Assembly: GCA_905197665.1 (NCBI GenBank)
Contig: CAJJZP010000008.1
Coordinates: 33,939-97,938, forward strand
Length of the DNA: 64,000 nucleotides
Reading direction: 5' to 3'
Source: an uncultured Collinsella sp.
GTDB taxonomy: Bacteria; Actinomycetota; Coriobacteriia; Coriobacteriales; Coriobacteriaceae
Under the pieces are notes generated by a model, which was given only the letters and a program-made list of their open reading frames with translations, ran no database searches and was not told the DNA's origin. How positions within the stretch are numbered: the first letter of the stretch is position 1; each line of letters starts with the position of its first letter. The position numbers were made by a program, and so were the translations under genes. Positions 6,876-14,803 of this stretch are shown here, one piece after another.

Positions 6876-8141
6876 ATGCCAAAAAAGTACTACACCAGAA
6901 TTGTCGAAAATGAGCTCGACCAGCTGCTGGGTATATTCGGTGCCGTTCTTATCGAAGGACCGAAATGGTGTGGAAAGACGACCACGGCCGAGACCCGTGC
7001 GGCGTCTAGGCTCCTTCTCATGGACCCGTCCCGCAACTTCGAGAATCGCTTACGCGCCGAGACGGATCCGGCTCTTGCCGTTTCCGGCGAGGTGCCGCGG
7101 CTGATTGACGAGTGGCAGGAGGTTCCGAAACTTTGGGACGCGGCACGGTTTGAGTGCGACAACCGCGGCGGCGAGCCTGGTCAGTTCATATTTACGGGAT
7201 CGGCAACACCGCGAGACGACGAACGTCCGATGCACAGTGGCGCTGGAAGATTCGCCAAACTGCGCATGGACACCATGACGCTTTTCGAACTCGGGAAATC
7301 CAGCGGTGCGGTTAAGCTATCGGGCATTATTTCTGGCGAAAAGTTCAATGGAGCTTTCGGGTCGTTGGACTCTGCCTCGATTGCCGAGTGCGTTGTTCGT
7401 GGCGGATGGCCTGCAGCGGCTGGACGCGATACGCGGGCTGCGTCCGCGATGGCAAAACGCTACATCGGCATAGTCGCCGAAGAAGATTTATCTCGTGTTG
7501 ATGGCTCTCGCCGCGACCCTGAGAAGGTCAAAGCCGTCATCGAATCGCTTGCGCGAAATGAATCCACTTTGGCGACACTCAAGACGCTCGTAGCCGATCT
7601 TGGCGGAGAGGTGTCGAGACAGACGGCGGCATCATATATATCTCTTCTTGCTCGGGTTAGTTTCGTTCGCGATATTCCCGCGTGGAACCCTGCAATGAGA
7701 TCTCCGGTGCATTTAAGAGACTCAAAGAAGCATCACCTCGCCGACCCGTCGCTGGCGGCCGCCGCACTCGGGGCGACCCCGGAGACACTACTGCTAGATT
7801 TCAAGACGCTCGGACTGCTTTTTGAATCGCTGGCGCTTCATGATTTGTGGGTTTATGCGCGAGCAAACGGAATGGGCCTCTATCACTATCATGATTCTCG
7901 CGATCTAGAAGTCGATGCGGTCATTGCGGCTCCCGGCGGAACGTGGATTCCGGTCGAAGTTAAACTCAGCTCTGCTCAAATCGAAGAGGCGTCTGACAGC
8001 CTTGTTGCTGTCGAGAAGCGCATGGTTGCCGCCGGAAACAACCCGCCGGTTTCGAAAGTCGTGATCATCGGGTTTGGTTCGCAAGCCTATGTTACCGAGC
8101 GTGGCGTCCAAGTTGTTCCGCTGGATGTTCTCGCGCCGTAA
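6876..8141 (+). CDS. AAA (AAA_14) ATPase with DUF4143 C-terminal domain (1)
   Basis: A 421-residue protein. Walker A is EGPKWCGKTT (residues 27-36), Walker B-like is RLIDEW (near residue 75), and FIFTGSATP resembles sensor 1. A middle winged-helix-like part precedes the DUF4143 region, which has LEVDAVIA and IPVEVKLSS; D...ExK is the PD-(D/E)xK nuclease-fold signature. Start choice: ATG 6876 has GGTGA upstream; ATG 6864 and TTG 6843 are alternatives and would overlap the repeat array. Biological role of this family is unknown. Two more members lie at 22460 and 35769. The gene is flanked by direct GACTAGTC repeats, consistent with insertion as a cassette. Confidence 0.87.
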   Translation: MPKKYYTRIVENELDQLLGIFGAVLIEGPKWCGKTTTAETRAASRLLLMDPSRNFENRLRAETDPALAVSGEVPRLIDEWQEVPKLWDAARFECDNRGGEPGQFIFTGSATPRDDERPMHSGAGRFAKLRMDTMTLFELGKSSGAVKLSGIISGEKFNGAFGSLDSASIAECVVRGGWPAAAGRDTRAASAMAKRYIGIVAEEDLSRVDGSRRDPEKVKAVIESLARNESTLATLKTLVADLGGEVSRQTAASYISLLARVSFVRDIPAWNPAMRSPVHLRDSKKHHLADPSLAAAALGATPETLLLDFKTLGLLFESLALHDLWVYARANGMGLYHYHDSRDLEVDAVIAAPGGTWIPVEVKLSSAQIEEASDSLVAVEKRMVAAGNNPPVSKVVIIGFGSQAYVTERGVQVVPLDVLAP

Positions 8142-8224
8142 CGCGACGGTCGAAGCGGGACGGACGCCACCATTGCGCGCGAGGACACGGCATCATCGAT
8201 GATGCGGCGGCCACATTCGGCAAA

Positions 8225-8261
8225 GAGTGTCCCCAACGACTAGTCGTTTAGGACCGTCCCC
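8225..8261. repeat. GACTAGTC repeat, right of the first ATPase gene
   Basis: GAGTGTCCCCAACGACTAGTC followed by GTTTAGGACCGTCCCC, in the same orientation as the copy at 6690. Together they bracket the ATPase gene and its promoter array. Confidence 0.7.
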
Positions 8262-8274
8262 AATGAATAGGTAG

Positions 8275-8308
8275 AAAAACGCCCGCTGGCGGTGGTGCCG
8301 GCGGGCGC
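8275..8308 (-). terminator. Terminator of galM
   Basis: CGCCCGCTGGC pairs with GCCGGCGGGCG. On the minus strand the stem is followed by TTTTTC. Confidence 0.8.
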
Positions 8309-8335
8309 TGCTGTGCGATATGTCGCGTTGCGGGC

Positions 8336-9388
8336 TTAGTGCCTCATAAAGTGGTATTCGATCACATTGCTGTAGGGATGGCCCGGGCCCACAATGCCCT
8401 GCGGGAACAGAGGCTGGTGCGGCGTGTCGGGGTACATCTCGGCCTCGAGGGCAAAGCCGGCGCCCCAGCCATAGTTGGCATCGTCCTTGGCGTGCTCGTT
8501 GCCCAGCCAGTTGCCGGTGTAGAGCTGCACGCCCGGGGCAGTGGTGTAGTAGTCCATCTCACGACCGGTCCACATCTCCTCGACGTGCATCGCGCGGCGC
8601 AGGTTGCGGCCGTACTGATAGCCATCGATGCACAGGCAGTGATCGTAGCCACGGGCCTGCTTGATCTGCGGGTCGTCGGCCTCCATGCCGGGTGCGACGG
8701 GGCGAAGCTCGCGAAAGTCAAACGGTGTTCCCTCGACCGGAGCAATCTCGCCGGTGGGGATGTTCTGCTCGTTAATGGGCAGGTAGTGGGCGGCGTTGGC
8801 GACAAAGAAATGTTCGCAGTCCATGCCGGCGTTATGGCCTGCAAGGTTAAAGTACGTGTGGTTGGTCATGGACACGTAGGTGGCGCGGTCGCTCTCGCAG
8901 CCATAATCGATGCGGAAGACGCCGGTGCGCGTAACGGTAAACACGGCCGTAAAGGTTCGGTTGCCGGGCAGGCCCAGCTCGCCATCCTTAAGCGAGGTGG
9001 TCATGCGCACGGCGTTATGGACCTCGTCGAGCTCAACATCCCACACACGTTTGTGCAGGCCGTGCTTAAGGTCGCTGTGCAGGTTGTTGGCGCCCTCGTT
9101 GGCGGGCATATGCCAGTCCGTGCCGTCGATGGCGATCGTGGCGCCAGCGGTGCGGTTTGCCACAGGGCCGATGGTCGCGCCAAAGCAGGCGGGGTTGTCA
9201 AAGTAATCCTCGAGCTTATCGAAGCCCAGCACCACATCGCGCACGTTGCCGGGAATGTCGGGCACATCGATACCAAGCACCGTGGCGCCATAGTCCATAA
9301 TGCGAACGCAGATCTCGGGCCCGTCGAGGGTGTAACGATGAACGGGGGTACCGCACGGCGCGGTGCCGAAAAGCTCGGAAGTGATCAT
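8336..9388 (-). CDS. galM: Galactose mutarotase (aldose 1-epimerase)
   Basis: A 350-residue GalM. It interconverts alpha- and beta-D-galactose ahead of galactokinase. Conserved parts include FGATIGPVANRTAGA (residues ~69-83), NNLHSDLKHGLHKRVWD with the substrate-binding His, SMTNHTYFNLAGHN carrying a catalytic His, and the catalytic Glu region GFALEAEMYPD near the C-terminus. The ATG at 9388 has AGGAA upstream and matches the family start. Divergent from the DeoR/LacR-type gene at 9595, so control by that regulator through the 206-bp gap is likely. Confidence 0.93.
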   Translation of the reverse strand: MITSELFGTAPCGTPVHRYTLDGPEICVRIMDYGATVLGIDVPDIPGNVRDVVLGFDKLEDYFDNPACFGATIGPVANRTAGATIAIDGTDWHMPANEGANNLHSDLKHGLHKRVWDVELDEVHNAVRMTTSLKDGELGLPGNRTFTAVFTVTRTGVFRIDYGCESDRATYVSMTNHTYFNLAGHNAGMDCEHFFVANAAHYLPINEQNIPTGEIAPVEGTPFDFRELRPVAPGMEADDPQIKQARGYDHCLCIDGYQYGRNLRRAMHVEEMWTGREMDYYTTAPGVQLYTGNWLGNEHAKDDANYGWGAGFALEAEMYPDTPHQPLFPQGIVGPGHPYSNVIEYHFMRH

Positions 9389-9594
9389 TTGGTTCCTAAC
9401 ATCGAGGTATTTCCGACAAACTGTAGCGCGAACAGGCGAGATTATCACTACACCCCACTAAAGCTGGGGGTATTTTTCTCAAAAAAGTGATGATTGGAGC
9501 TGTGCGGGCGTTCATTTTTGACGCGTACGAGTCTGATACAATTTGTTCGTTACTGTTTGAATGATATGCGCGCAAAGAACGGCGAGGATTCATC

Positions 9595-10359
9595 GTGATT
9601 AAGGCAGAGCGACAGGATAAGGTTCGTCAGCTGCTCGAGGAGCAGGGCACGGTCTCGGTCAAAGAGATTTCGGATGCGTTGGGCGTTTCGGACATGACGA
9701 TTCGCCGCGACCTCGAAGAACTTGCGAGCCTAGGCGAGATCGAGCGCGTGCACGGCGGAGCCCGCAGTGCACAGGGCCGTCCGCACGCTATGTTGCGCCA
9801 TGAGTATTCGCACAGCGAAAAGCGCACTAAGCATGCCGAGGAAAAGCTGCAGATTGCGCGCCGTGCTGTGGAGCTTATCGAGGAGGGCTCGACCATCTTT
9901 TTGGGCACGGGCACCACGGTTGAGCAGATGGCCTCGATGCTGCCGACGTTTCGCCTGCGCATTGTGACCAATTCGCTTTCGGTGTTTAACCTGCTCGAGG
10001 CGCGCGAAGACTGCGAGCTGTGCCTCGTGGGCGGTATGTACCGTCGCCGCACCGCCGCTTTTGTGGGACCAACGGCCGAGGATACCCTGCGCGCGCTGGG
10101 CATCGATGCGGCGTTTATCGGCGCCAACGGCATCTTGGACGGTGACGTGTCTACGTCCAACATGGACGAGGGCCGTATCCAGCAGCTCGCTTTTAGCAAG
10201 GCAGACTCGCGCTATCTGATCGCCGACTCCAGCAAGATCGGCAAACGCGACTTCTACACCTTCTGCCGCCTGGACAATTTGGACGCTGTGGTGTGTGAGC
10301 CGGGTATCGCCGCCGAGGACCGCGCCGCCATCGAGGAGCACACGCAGGTCATTTGCTAG
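9595..10359 (+). CDS. lacR: DeoR-family regulator (LacR/AgaR-like)
   Basis: A 254-residue repressor-type protein. The N-terminal winged HTH is complete (VSVKEISDALGVSDMTIRRDL, roughly residues 19-40). The C-terminal DeoRC sugar-phosphate-sensing domain has GTGTTVEQMA, TNSLSVFN and IADSSKIGKRDF. The start is GTG with GAGGAT 5 bases upstream. By family and neighbours it should respond to a phosphosugar such as tagatose-6-P and control galM or lac/aga genes; this is inference. A 3'-end fragment of a near-identical gene lies at 22002-22160. Confidence 0.88.
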   Translation: MIKAERQDKVRQLLEEQGTVSVKEISDALGVSDMTIRRDLEELASLGEIERVHGGARSAQGRPHAMLRHEYSHSEKRTKHAEEKLQIARRAVELIEEGSTIFLGTGTTVEQMASMLPTFRLRIVTNSLSVFNLLEAREDCELCLVGGMYRRRTAAFVGPTAEDTLRALGIDAAFIGANGILDGDVSTSNMDEGRIQQLAFSKADSRYLIADSSKIGKRDFYTFCRLDNLDAVVCEPGIAAEDRAAIEEHTQVIC

Positions 10360-10373
10360 CGAGTGCCGCCGTG

Positions 10374-10679
10374 CTAGATCAGGCGGGCGTAGTCCTGTGA
10401 CTGGTGAAAGACGTGGGCGATATAGATCGCATCGTGCTCAAACTTGTAAAGGCACGCGTAGTTGTCGACGGGAAACGATCGATAATTGCGTGTCGCCAGT
10501 TCCCGTATGTGGGAGAGGGGCCGTAGGAGCGACTGCTCGCGAAGCAGGTCAAGCTGATATTCAAACTCGGCAACAAAATTGCCCGCTGCACGTGGATTCA
10601 TGAGGATTTGAGCAAGGTATCCGACAATACTCTCGTACTCATATCGTGCGCTTTTGAGTATTACGACGTTATAGGTCAT
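10374..10679 (-). CDS. RelE/ParE-type toxin
   Basis: A 101-residue basic protein of the RelE/ParE superfamily: YNVVILKSARYEYESIVGYL at the N-terminus and YRSFPVDNYACLYKF plus IYIAHVFHQSQDY at the C-terminus, matching the family beta strands. RelE members cleave ribosome-bound mRNA and ParE members poison gyrase; which applies cannot be told here. Its start lies inside the antitoxin 3' end (11-bp overlap), the usual coupled arrangement. Confidence 0.87.
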   Translation of the reverse strand: MTYNVVILKSARYEYESIVGYLAQILMNPRAAGNFVAEFEYQLDLLREQSLLRPLSHIRELATRNYRSFPVDNYACLYKFEHDAIYIAHVFHQSQDYARLI

Positions 10680-10935
10680 ATTTGTCTCGCATCGCGGTCG
10701 CGAAGGAGTCGTAGTCGCTGTAGTCGCCTTGCGATATCTCGTCTTCTGCCAGCATCATACGAGACAGCAGCTTGGCTTTGGCGATTTCTTCTTGCATGAG
10801 GCGATACTGGTCGCTGCTGATGCAGTGCATGGCCTCGTAGCCGTTCTTAGTTACGGTGACGTCGCGCTCAGACTCAACAAGTGCGGTGAATGTGGCAGTG
10901 TCCTTCATGTCTCGGACGGGCACACAGATGGGCAT
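10669..10935 (-). CDS. Phd/YefM-type antitoxin
   Basis: An 88-residue protein: MPICVPVRDMKDTATFTALV is the Phd/YefM DNA-binding N-terminus, and the acidic C-terminus (SQGDYSDYDSF) would wrap the toxin. The ATG at 10935 has a perfect AAGGAG; the in-frame extension to 10971 lacks one. Antitoxins of this family repress their own operon. Confidence 0.88.
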   Translation of the reverse strand: MPICVPVRDMKDTATFTALVESERDVTVTKNGYEAMHCISSDQYRLMQEEIAKAKLLSRMMLAEDEISQGDYSDYDSFATAMRDKYDL

Positions 10936-11000
10936 AGGTATCTCCTTCGCATTGGGACATAATTGTGCCACGTCATAAAAAATTGTCGGCGCCGCTGAAT

Positions 11001-11062
11001 TGTCTCAATCTGTAACAGGTAGGACCGAAAAGTTCGGTTAGATGTTACGGATTGAGACAAAC
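11001..11062. repeat. GTTACAGAT palindrome, single copy
   Basis: GTCTCAATCTGTAACA pairs with TGTTACGGATTGAGAC around a ~25-nt loop containing GGACCGAAAA. Three related units stand in tandem at 23890-24115. Confidence 0.85.
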
Positions 11063-11085
11063 GTGCGGCGCGGGCCGCTCAAAAG

Positions 11086-11146
11086 CAAAAAAGGCAGATA
11101 CGACCAAGGATGCGGGGCATCTACCGGGAAGGTCGTATCCGCCACA
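11086..11146 (-). terminator. Minus-strand terminator with no obvious gene
   Basis: GGCAGATACGACC pairs with GGTCGTATCCGCC; read on the minus strand the stem ends in TTTTTTGC. It is too far from the ldhA stop to be that gene's primary terminator. The gene-free stretch 10936-11476 holds this, the palindrome at 11001, a second weaker minus-strand hairpin followed by TTTTTGTTTTT near 11270-11305, and the ldhA terminator. I see no protein gene here. Confidence 0.6.
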
Positions 11147-11416
11147 CGGAAAGAGGCGCATGGACGCAGCGCCCATGCAATCGGGATTGGTAAGGTGCTC
11201 AATCGCGCGCGATAGTCGCGGCGGCCGGTGGAGCAGGCTTGCAAGCAGGGGCAAGTGACACGCTCAACACGATTCTAAAAACAAAAAGGCCAGGATGCAG
11301 TTCATCCGGTGGTGTGTTCATCGCCTTCGTTGCCAGATTGCTCTGCACGCTGGCGCGTTGCGACGAGTTATGAGCCCATATCATGCTGAGAAGGCAAAGC
11401 CCAAGAACAAAAGTAT

Positions 11417-11443
11417 CCCCGTCGGACCTAAGTTCCGACGGGG
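11417..11443 (-). terminator. Terminator of ldhA
   Basis: CCCCGTCGGA pairs with TCCGACGGGG; minus-strand reading continues into ATACTTTTGTT. Confidence 0.8.
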
Positions 11444-11476
11444 GCTACGGTGCGCTATCGCGCTGAATGGGTGTGA

Positions 11477-12466
11477 TTACAATTGAGTGGCACAGGTACC
11501 CTCAACCATAGCGGGAACAGCGGCAACGCCCTGCTCGACCATGCAGTTTACATCGATATCGGTGTAGAGCGCGATGTGGTTGGTGAGCAGCACGTTGGGG
11601 AACTGGCGTAGGTAAGCCATCTTGCGGTTGGCAAGAATGTCGTGCATACGGTTCTCATGGTAGATGCCCACTTCGTCCTCGAAGACGTCCATAGCAAGCG
11701 CACCGATCTTTTCGGACTCAATCGCCTCGATGACGGCATCGGTGTCGATGAGCTCACCGCGCGAGACGTTGACGATGGTCACATCTTCGCGCATCTTGGC
11801 GATGGCATCGGCATTGATGATGCCGCGGGTGGAGTCCATGAGGGGCACGTGCAGGGTGATGACGTCGGAGTTGGCAACGAGCGTATCCATGTCAACGTAC
11901 TCGAGGCTGTCGCGGTTTGCCAGCTCGGCATTGGGGTAGGGATCGTAGGCCAAGATCTTGCAGCCAAAGCCGGAGAGGTTGTCGATGACGGTGCGACCAA
12001 TGCGGCCGGTGCCAACCACGCCCACGGTCAGCGTGCGCAGTTCGCGGCCCAGCAGCCCGTCCAGGGAGTAGTCATTCACCTGCTGGCGCCAAATGGCGGC
12101 CTTGCAGCGGCGCAAGGCCATCAGGATGAGCATAACGGTGAACTCGGCAACGCCGTAGGGCGGATAGGCGGTGTTGCACACCTTGATGCCCAGCTCCTGG
12201 GCGCGCTTGACGTCCACGTGGTTGAAGCCGACGCAGCGGATAGCGATGTAACGAACGCCCAGCTCGTGCGCGCGCTCCACCAAAGCGGCGGACATCACGG
12301 ATTTGTTGTTGATGATGATTCCCTCGCAGCCTGTAACGGAGTCAATGTTAGCTTCGGAGAGGATTTGAGTGTCAAAGGAGATGGAGTAGCCTGCTGGAAG
12401 ATTGGCGGCAGCGCGCATGTAGGCGGCGACCTCGTCGTCGCGCAATTCGAACAGTCTGATGTTCAT
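11477..12466 (-). CDS. ldhA: D-lactate dehydrogenase-like 2-hydroxyacid dehydrogenase
   Basis: A 329-residue enzyme, the same length as E. coli LdhA. It has the NAD-binding GVVGTGRIGRTV (residues ~148-159), catalytic Arg in VNVSRGELID, Glu in DVFEDE and His in LLTNHIALYTD. It would reduce pyruvate to D-lactate in fermentation; other 2-oxoacids are possible. The ATG is preceded by AAGGAA. Divergent from the PRD regulator; a TTTCACC-N5-GGTGAAA palindrome lies between them, suggesting co-regulation with the peptidase-PTS locus. Confidence 0.87.
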   Translation of the reverse strand: MNIRLFELRDDEVAAYMRAAANLPAGYSISFDTQILSEANIDSVTGCEGIIINNKSVMSAALVERAHELGVRYIAIRCVGFNHVDVKRAQELGIKVCNTAYPPYGVAEFTVMLILMALRRCKAAIWRQQVNDYSLDGLLGRELRTLTVGVVGTGRIGRTVIDNLSGFGCKILAYDPYPNAELANRDSLEYVDMDTLVANSDVITLHVPLMDSTRGIINADAIAKMREDVTIVNVSRGELIDTDAVIEAIESEKIGALAMDVFEDEVGIYHENRMHDILANRKMAYLRQFPNVLLTNHIALYTDIDVNCMVEQGVAAVPAMVEGTCATQL

Positions 12467-12631
12467 AGCGTTCCTTTTCTATGTCGGCGTATGATACGTC
12501 GCGGCCGGTGCCCGTGTGGCCCGTCCGCCGCGCTCGGGGATACCGTTCCCGTGGCGCGTTCATCGTCGTTACGATAATAGGCGGGTTTTTCGTGCTGCAA
12601 CATCGCATAACCAGCACTTCCACGATTGCTA

Positions 12632-12650
12632 TTTCACCTACGCGGTGAAA
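12632..12650. promoter_or_regulatory. Palindromic operator TTTCACC-N5-GGTGAAA (site 1)
   Basis: A perfect inverted repeat with 7-bp arms and a 5-bp spacer between ldhA (-) and the PRD regulator (+). The same arms and spacer length occur at 16159-16177. Confidence 0.8.
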
Positions 12651-12725
12651 GATTTGAATGCGCGTGAAATTGGCAGGTCCTATGACGGAAGGTATAGTTA
12701 TCTGAGACGATGATAGGAGGGTGCC

Positions 12726-14636
12726 GTGAGTTCCGATCGAAGCAGGGAAATTGTTCGTATTCTCGAAAGCGGGGCGTCCTGGACCACGGCGTCTCAGATC
12801 GCTTCGCAGGTTGGATGCTCTTCCCGTACTGTCAAAAGCGACATCACCGCGCTGAATCGCACCCATGAGGGCATGATTGTTGCCAGCTCGAAGGGCTATC
12901 GTATCGAGGATGCCACAGCAGCGGCGCAGCTGCTGTCGCAGCAGGCGAACGAGGTGCCGCAGACGGCCGAGGCGCGCAAGCGTTATATTCTGTTTGAACT
13001 GCTGATGCGCCACCGCAAGGTGCGCGCGGCTGATTTGGCGGAAAGCCTCTATATCTCGCTTGCGACGCTCGATAATGAGCTGGTTGCCATCAAACGAGAG
13101 TTGTCCGGGTACGGCCTGGTGCTGCGTTCGCGCGCGGGCTCGCTGTATATCGAGGGCAGTGCATCGGGTGAGAAGAAGATGGTCAACCAGCTGATCTTTG
13201 ACGAGACGAAGGACTATTTCAGCCAAATCGACCTTATCAATCGCTATTTCCCCAAGCTCGACCTCGCGCAGTTGCAGGAGCGCATCGACGCATGCCTGAA
13301 GCGCCGCGGGTTCTACATCAACGGCTATGCGCTCTCGAGCCTCATCATACATATTGCCATCTTCGTGGAGCGCACAAGCAATGGGTTCGAGTCGGTACCG
13401 ACGACGGTCAAGGCGGCTCAGCCCGCCGGTAACGAGGCGCGCGAGGGTCTTGACGAGGTGGCGGGTGAGGTTTGCGCGGCTATCGAGGACCTTTTCTCTA
13501 TGCTCGTGTCCGATGCCGATCGCGATGCCGTCCGCTTGATGCTGGGTGCAAACTTGATTCATGCGAATCGTTTTGAACCAAGTGACCCGGAGCACCGGCA
13601 TGCGCGCGAGCTGTTGGGTGCGATTGTGGAGCGCGTGCACGATCAATTCGGGCTTAATTTGAGCGATGGCGAGTTTGAGCTTCGTTTCTCTCTGCATCTG
13701 GCCAATATGCTATCCCGCGTGCGCTGCGGGATGCTGTTGCGTAACCCGCAGCTCGAGGCCATCAAGAGCAGTCAACCGTTTATTTACGATGTTGCGGTGT
13801 TTGTCGCCGATGTCATCGCTGCGGAGACCGGCGTTTCTGTCAACGAAGACGAAATCGCCTACATCGCGCTCCACGTGGGGTGCTTGGTGGAGGGGCAGCG
13901 CGCCAATGCCGATAAACTGCATGCGCTGGTGGTGTGCACACGTCACAACGCCTACGAGACTCATATCGACAGTTTCCTCGATGCCCTTGATGCTTGTGTG
14001 GTGGTTGAGGGTATCGTGCCTGCCATCGACGCGGCGGGTGACATCTCGCGCGTTGACCTCGTGATTTCAACCGTGCCGCTGTCGGGGTATTGCCCGGTAC
14101 CGGTGGTTAATGTCTCTCCGTTCTTTAGCAAGCAAGATATTTCGCTGATGCGTGAGCGTGTCGAAGCGCTGCTTAAGGCGCGCCTGCGGACAAACCTTGA
14201 GTGCAGCATGCGCACCTTCTTCACCGAGGATTTCTTTGCGATCGAGCCCGAGGTTGACGATTGGCGCGATGCGATTTGCAAGATGAGTGCGCCGCTGATC
14301 GAGGGTGGCTACGCGTTTGAGAATTTTACTGAGCGCCTACTGGAGCGTGAGGACATCAGCTCCAGTGCATACTGTGACATCGCGATGCCACACCCGCTCG
14401 ATATGGACGCCAAGCGCACTGCCGTCTCGGTCGCTCTGTTCCCGCGCGGCCTTGCGTGGAACAACGCGACGGTGCATGCGGTGATCATGCTGTCGATTAC
14501 CCGTGATGACCGGGCGTTTTTTGGCGAGCTGTTCAATTACATCTCGGGCGTGCTACTCAAGCCCGGTGCTGTGCGCGCCATCTCCCATGCAAAAAGCTAC
14601 CAGGAGTTCTTGGACGCCCTGTTGCGTTGTGCGTAG
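12726..14636 (+). CDS. PRD-containing transcriptional regulator with IIB-like and EIIA domains
   Basis: A 636-residue BglG/MtlR-type regulator. Domains in order: two N-terminal HTH modules (residues ~5-65 and ~90-150), PRD1 (~165-270, His in LIIHIAIFVE), PRD2 (~285-395, His in YIALHVGCLVE), a IIB-like segment (~400-470, Cys in VVCTRHN) and a C-terminal EIIA domain (~490-635, phospho-His in CDIAMPHPLD). Such proteins are switched by HPr and PTS phosphorylation. GTG start with GGAGGG upstream. It probably controls the PTS-peptidase operon at 16272, like FrvR-type regulators, via the TTTCACC palindromes. Confidence 0.9.
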   Translation: MSSDRSREIVRILESGASWTTASQIASQVGCSSRTVKSDITALNRTHEGMIVASSKGYRIEDATAAAQLLSQQANEVPQTAEARKRYILFELLMRHRKVRAADLAESLYISLATLDNELVAIKRELSGYGLVLRSRAGSLYIEGSASGEKKMVNQLIFDETKDYFSQIDLINRYFPKLDLAQLQERIDACLKRRGFYINGYALSSLIIHIAIFVERTSNGFESVPTTVKAAQPAGNEAREGLDEVAGEVCAAIEDLFSMLVSDADRDAVRLMLGANLIHANRFEPSDPEHRHARELLGAIVERVHDQFGLNLSDGEFELRFSLHLANMLSRVRCGMLLRNPQLEAIKSSQPFIYDVAVFVADVIAAETGVSVNEDEIAYIALHVGCLVEGQRANADKLHALVVCTRHNAYETHIDSFLDALDACVVVEGIVPAIDAAGDISRVDLVISTVPLSGYCPVPVVNVSPFFSKQDISLMRERVEALLKARLRTNLECSMRTFFTEDFFAIEPEVDDWRDAICKMSAPLIEGGYAFENFTERLLEREDISSSAYCDIAMPHPLDMDAKRTAVSVALFPRGLAWNNATVHAVIMLSITRDDRAFFGELFNYISGVLLKPGAVRAISHAKSYQEFLDALLRCA

Positions 14637-14733
14637 GGTTTGCGTACAAGCGGGGGTGGCTACGTCAAAAAGGCCCTCCGTCGGGTGGTCGCCTTCTCGC
14701 TTGTCGCTTCGCGACATTTCAACTCATAAATAA

Positions 14734-14769
14734 CAACGCCCGCTCGAGCACATACTCGGGCGGGCGTTG
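14734..14769. terminator. Bidirectional terminator between convergent genes
   Basis: CAACGCCCGCTCGAG pairs with CTCGGGCGGGCGTTG. A longer-range pair, AAAGGCCCTCC (14668) and GGAGGGCCTTT (14777), encloses it. Confidence 0.75.
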
Positions 14770-14803
14770 CATGAAAGGAGGGCCTTTGATACGCGGGCGA
14801 GGT

